DNA from: Verrucomicrobiales bacterium
Lineage (GTDB): Bacteria; Verrucomicrobiota; Verrucomicrobiae; Limisphaerales; UBA1100
Assembly (NCBI GenBank): GCA_002721895.1
Contig: PBLV01000012.1
Coordinates: 10,924 to 55,280, forward strand
DNA length: 44,357 bases
Reading direction: 5' to 3'
The first letter of the stretch is position 1. Each line of letters opens with the position of its first letter. Shown here piece after piece: positions 43,163-44,357 of the stretch. The notes under the pieces are model-generated. The model was given only the letters and a program-made list of their open reading frames with translations. It did not search any database and was not told the DNA's origin. The position numbers and the translations under genes are program-made.

Positions 43163-43705
43163 TCATTTCATTGCTTTTTTGAGCGCATTAAAAATGGCGG
43201 GAGCACGGGCCTCGTCGAGTGATTGATCCGCAAAAGTCGCCGCCACCTTACCCTTGACGCAAACCACGGTGGTGACGAATGCGCGGTCATTTATGCTCCA
43301 GTCATCCGGTCCGGTGGCCGCACCGGGATAAAGCGTGAAGGCCGTGGAAGTGAGCCGCAGGGCCGCGTGTGCGCGAGGCAACACCATCGCCGCACGCTCT
43401 TTGTCTTCCGTCAACCGAACCACTACAAGGTATGCCCCGGCATTCTGCTTGGTGATCGAATCGTCCAGCATGCGTAGGTACCGCGCCGTGGGCCGGTTCC
43501 AGCCATCGTCGCCCAGCAGGACGTAAATGGTGGGCTCACCCTTTCGCACTTTTACGTAATCCACTTTCTTGCCCTTGTGCGCACCGGCCAAATCGCTCAC
43601 CTCCAGTCCCGGTGCCGCCTTGCCCACCTCCGGTCCAGAGGGAATATCCTCGGCCATGGCCAATCCTGCCATCAGCCATCCTAAACAAATGTAGTATGCC
43701 TTCAT
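43163..43705 (-). CDS. Secreted redoxin-like protein lacking the active-site cysteines
   Basis: A 180-aa exported protein with signal MKAYYICLGWLMAGLAMA. The fold is thioredoxin/AhpC-like: GPEVGKAAPGLEVSDLAGAH, then GEPTIYVLLGDDGWNRPTAR where CxxC would normally lie, and VVCVKGKVAATFADQS near the end. The only cysteine in the mature part is in VVCVKGK, so it is unlikely to be a standard oxidoreductase. It may be a binding or structural relative. It opens the operon with the PQQ propeller. Confidence 0.78.
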   Translation of the reverse strand: MKAYYICLGWLMAGLAMAEDIPSGPEVGKAAPGLEVSDLAGAHKGKKVDYVKVRKGEPTIYVLLGDDGWNRPTARYLRMLDDSITKQNAGAYLVVVRLTEDKERAAMVLPRAHAALRLTSTAFTLYPGAATGPDDWSINDRAFVTTVVCVKGKVAATFADQSLDEARAPAIFNALKKAMK

Positions 43706-43803
43706 GATGCGGACACCCTACGCCCTGAGCTGCTCCGTGCAACCACTTTGCATTTTCAATTATGACGTGACGAAAGGTTTTACGCGGTTGATGCTGCCGC
43801 TAC

Positions 43804-44357
43804 ATGACCGCGATGAAAGCATTGGTGAAGAGTGAGGAAGGGCCGGGATTATCGCTGAAGGAAGTGCCGCAGCCGGAGGCGGGTCCGCGTGATGTCTTGA
43901 TCAAGATTGATCGCACGGGCATTTGCGGCACGGATTTGCACATTTATAAGTGGGACGATTGGGCGCGTAAAACGGTGCCGGTGCCGTTGGTGGTGGGACA
44001 CGAGTTCGTGGGCGAGATTGTGGAGATCGGCGCGGACGTAAAGGATTTCAGCGTGGGCGAGATTGTCAGCGGCGAGGGGCATGTGGTGTGCGGGCATTGC
44101 CGCAACTGCATGGCCGGCCGTCGGCACTTGTGCAATGACACCGCGGGCATCGGTGTCACACGGCCGGGGGCGTTTGCCGAGTACATCGCGCTGCCGCAGA
44201 CGAATGTGTGGGTGCACAAGCCGGAGATCGACCGTGACGTGGCGTCAATCTTTGATCCGTTTGGCAACGCGACGCATTCGGCCTTGAGTTTTCCGGTGCT
44301 GGGCGAGGATGTGCTGGTGACCGGTGCGGGTCCGATCGGGATTATGTCCGCCGCCAT
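43804..44357 (+). CDS. tdh: L-threonine 3-dehydrogenase (partial, runs off right edge)
   Basis: An open frame of 184 codons from ATG at 43804, or more likely 43813 ([19 protein letters not shown]), to the edge. Zinc-dependent alcohol dehydrogenase features match Tdh: [17 protein letters not shown] (catalytic Cys), [14 protein letters not shown] (His-Glu), and structural zinc cysteines in [16 protein letters not shown]. The Rossmann motif begins at [12 protein letters not shown]. Tdh oxidises L-threonine to 2-amino-3-ketobutyrate with NAD. The related sorbitol dehydrogenases are the main alternative, but the HIYKWDDW stretch favours Tdh. Divergent from the redoxin-like gene. Confidence 0.9.
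   Translation, partial: MTAMKALVKSEEGPGLSLKEVPQPEAGPRDVLIKIDRTGICGTDLHIYKWDDWARKTVPVPLVVGHEFVGEIVEIGADVKDFSVGEIVSGEGHVVCGHCRNCMAGRRHLCNDTAGIGVTRPGAFAEYIALPQTNVWVHKPEIDRDVASIFDPFGNATHSALSFPVLGEDVLVTGAGPIGIMSAA

Overview
The window looks like a chromosome segment from a member of the PVC superphylum, most probably Verrucomicrobiota. This is inferred from gene content. The segment is fairly GC-rich and full of secreted DUF1501, DUF1549/DUF1553, DUF1552 and DUF1592 proteins with c-type haem motifs. It also carries a sulfatase, ThuA and DUF1080 (3-keto-disaccharide hydrolase) proteins, PVC-type dehydrogenase/HEAT/cytochrome proteins and many PQQ-like propellers. I saw no rRNA, tRNA, CRISPR array or intact insertion sequence.

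Layout. 1-4954 (minus): sulfatase (frameshifted), DUF1592 cytochrome and DUF1552 protein (runs off the left edge). 4955-5582: a 27-bp perfect hairpin and a dispersed 21-nt-period repeat. 5583-8643: housekeeping block with a 46-aa protein, dciA and a TauE-type exporter on minus, then nrdR, an unknown protein and a HIT hydrolase on plus. 8665-15763 (minus): sugar cluster of TIM-barrel epimerase, DUF1080, two ThuA proteins (one fused to NPCBM, dehydrogenase propeller and HEAT) and a separate HEAT/cytochrome subunit behind an intrinsic terminator. 15877-21454 (plus): secreted operon of a thioredoxin-like protein with an in-frame UGA (candidate selenoprotein), a G8/beta-helix protein, a DUF3500 Tat protein and a haem-motif alpha/alpha-toroid. 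21568-24416: a broken class C acid phosphatase and two divergent LRR proteins, one ending in a VHL-beta-like domain. 24417-25050: second copy of the dispersed repeat. 25051-29436 (minus): DUF1501 then DUF1549/DUF1553. 29541-33900 (minus): operon of kelch+PQQ double propeller, small secreted protein, HemS-like protein and CBM48-like protein, behind a promoter with a Fur-box-like operator and a three-way-junction leader. 33973-38083 (minus): second DUF1549/DUF1553 plus DUF1501 pair. 38230-43705 (minus): FmdB zinc ribbon, thioredoxin lipoprotein, membrane-anchored C92 peptidase, PQQ propeller and a cysteine-less redoxin. 43804-end (plus): partial L-threonine 3-dehydrogenase.

How the genes may work together (inference). 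Most products are exported and fit polysaccharide or sulfated-glycan breakdown: sulfatase, DUF15xx systems, 3-keto-sugar enzymes, G8/beta-helix and carbohydrate-binding folds, coupled to c-type haem electron transfer. The most novel observations are the UGA-containing thioredoxin-like gene with a SECIS-like hairpin, and the Fur-box/structured-leader operon around a HemS-like gene. Several genes show frameshifts (sulfatase one, acid phosphatase two), which could be real decay or assembly indels.
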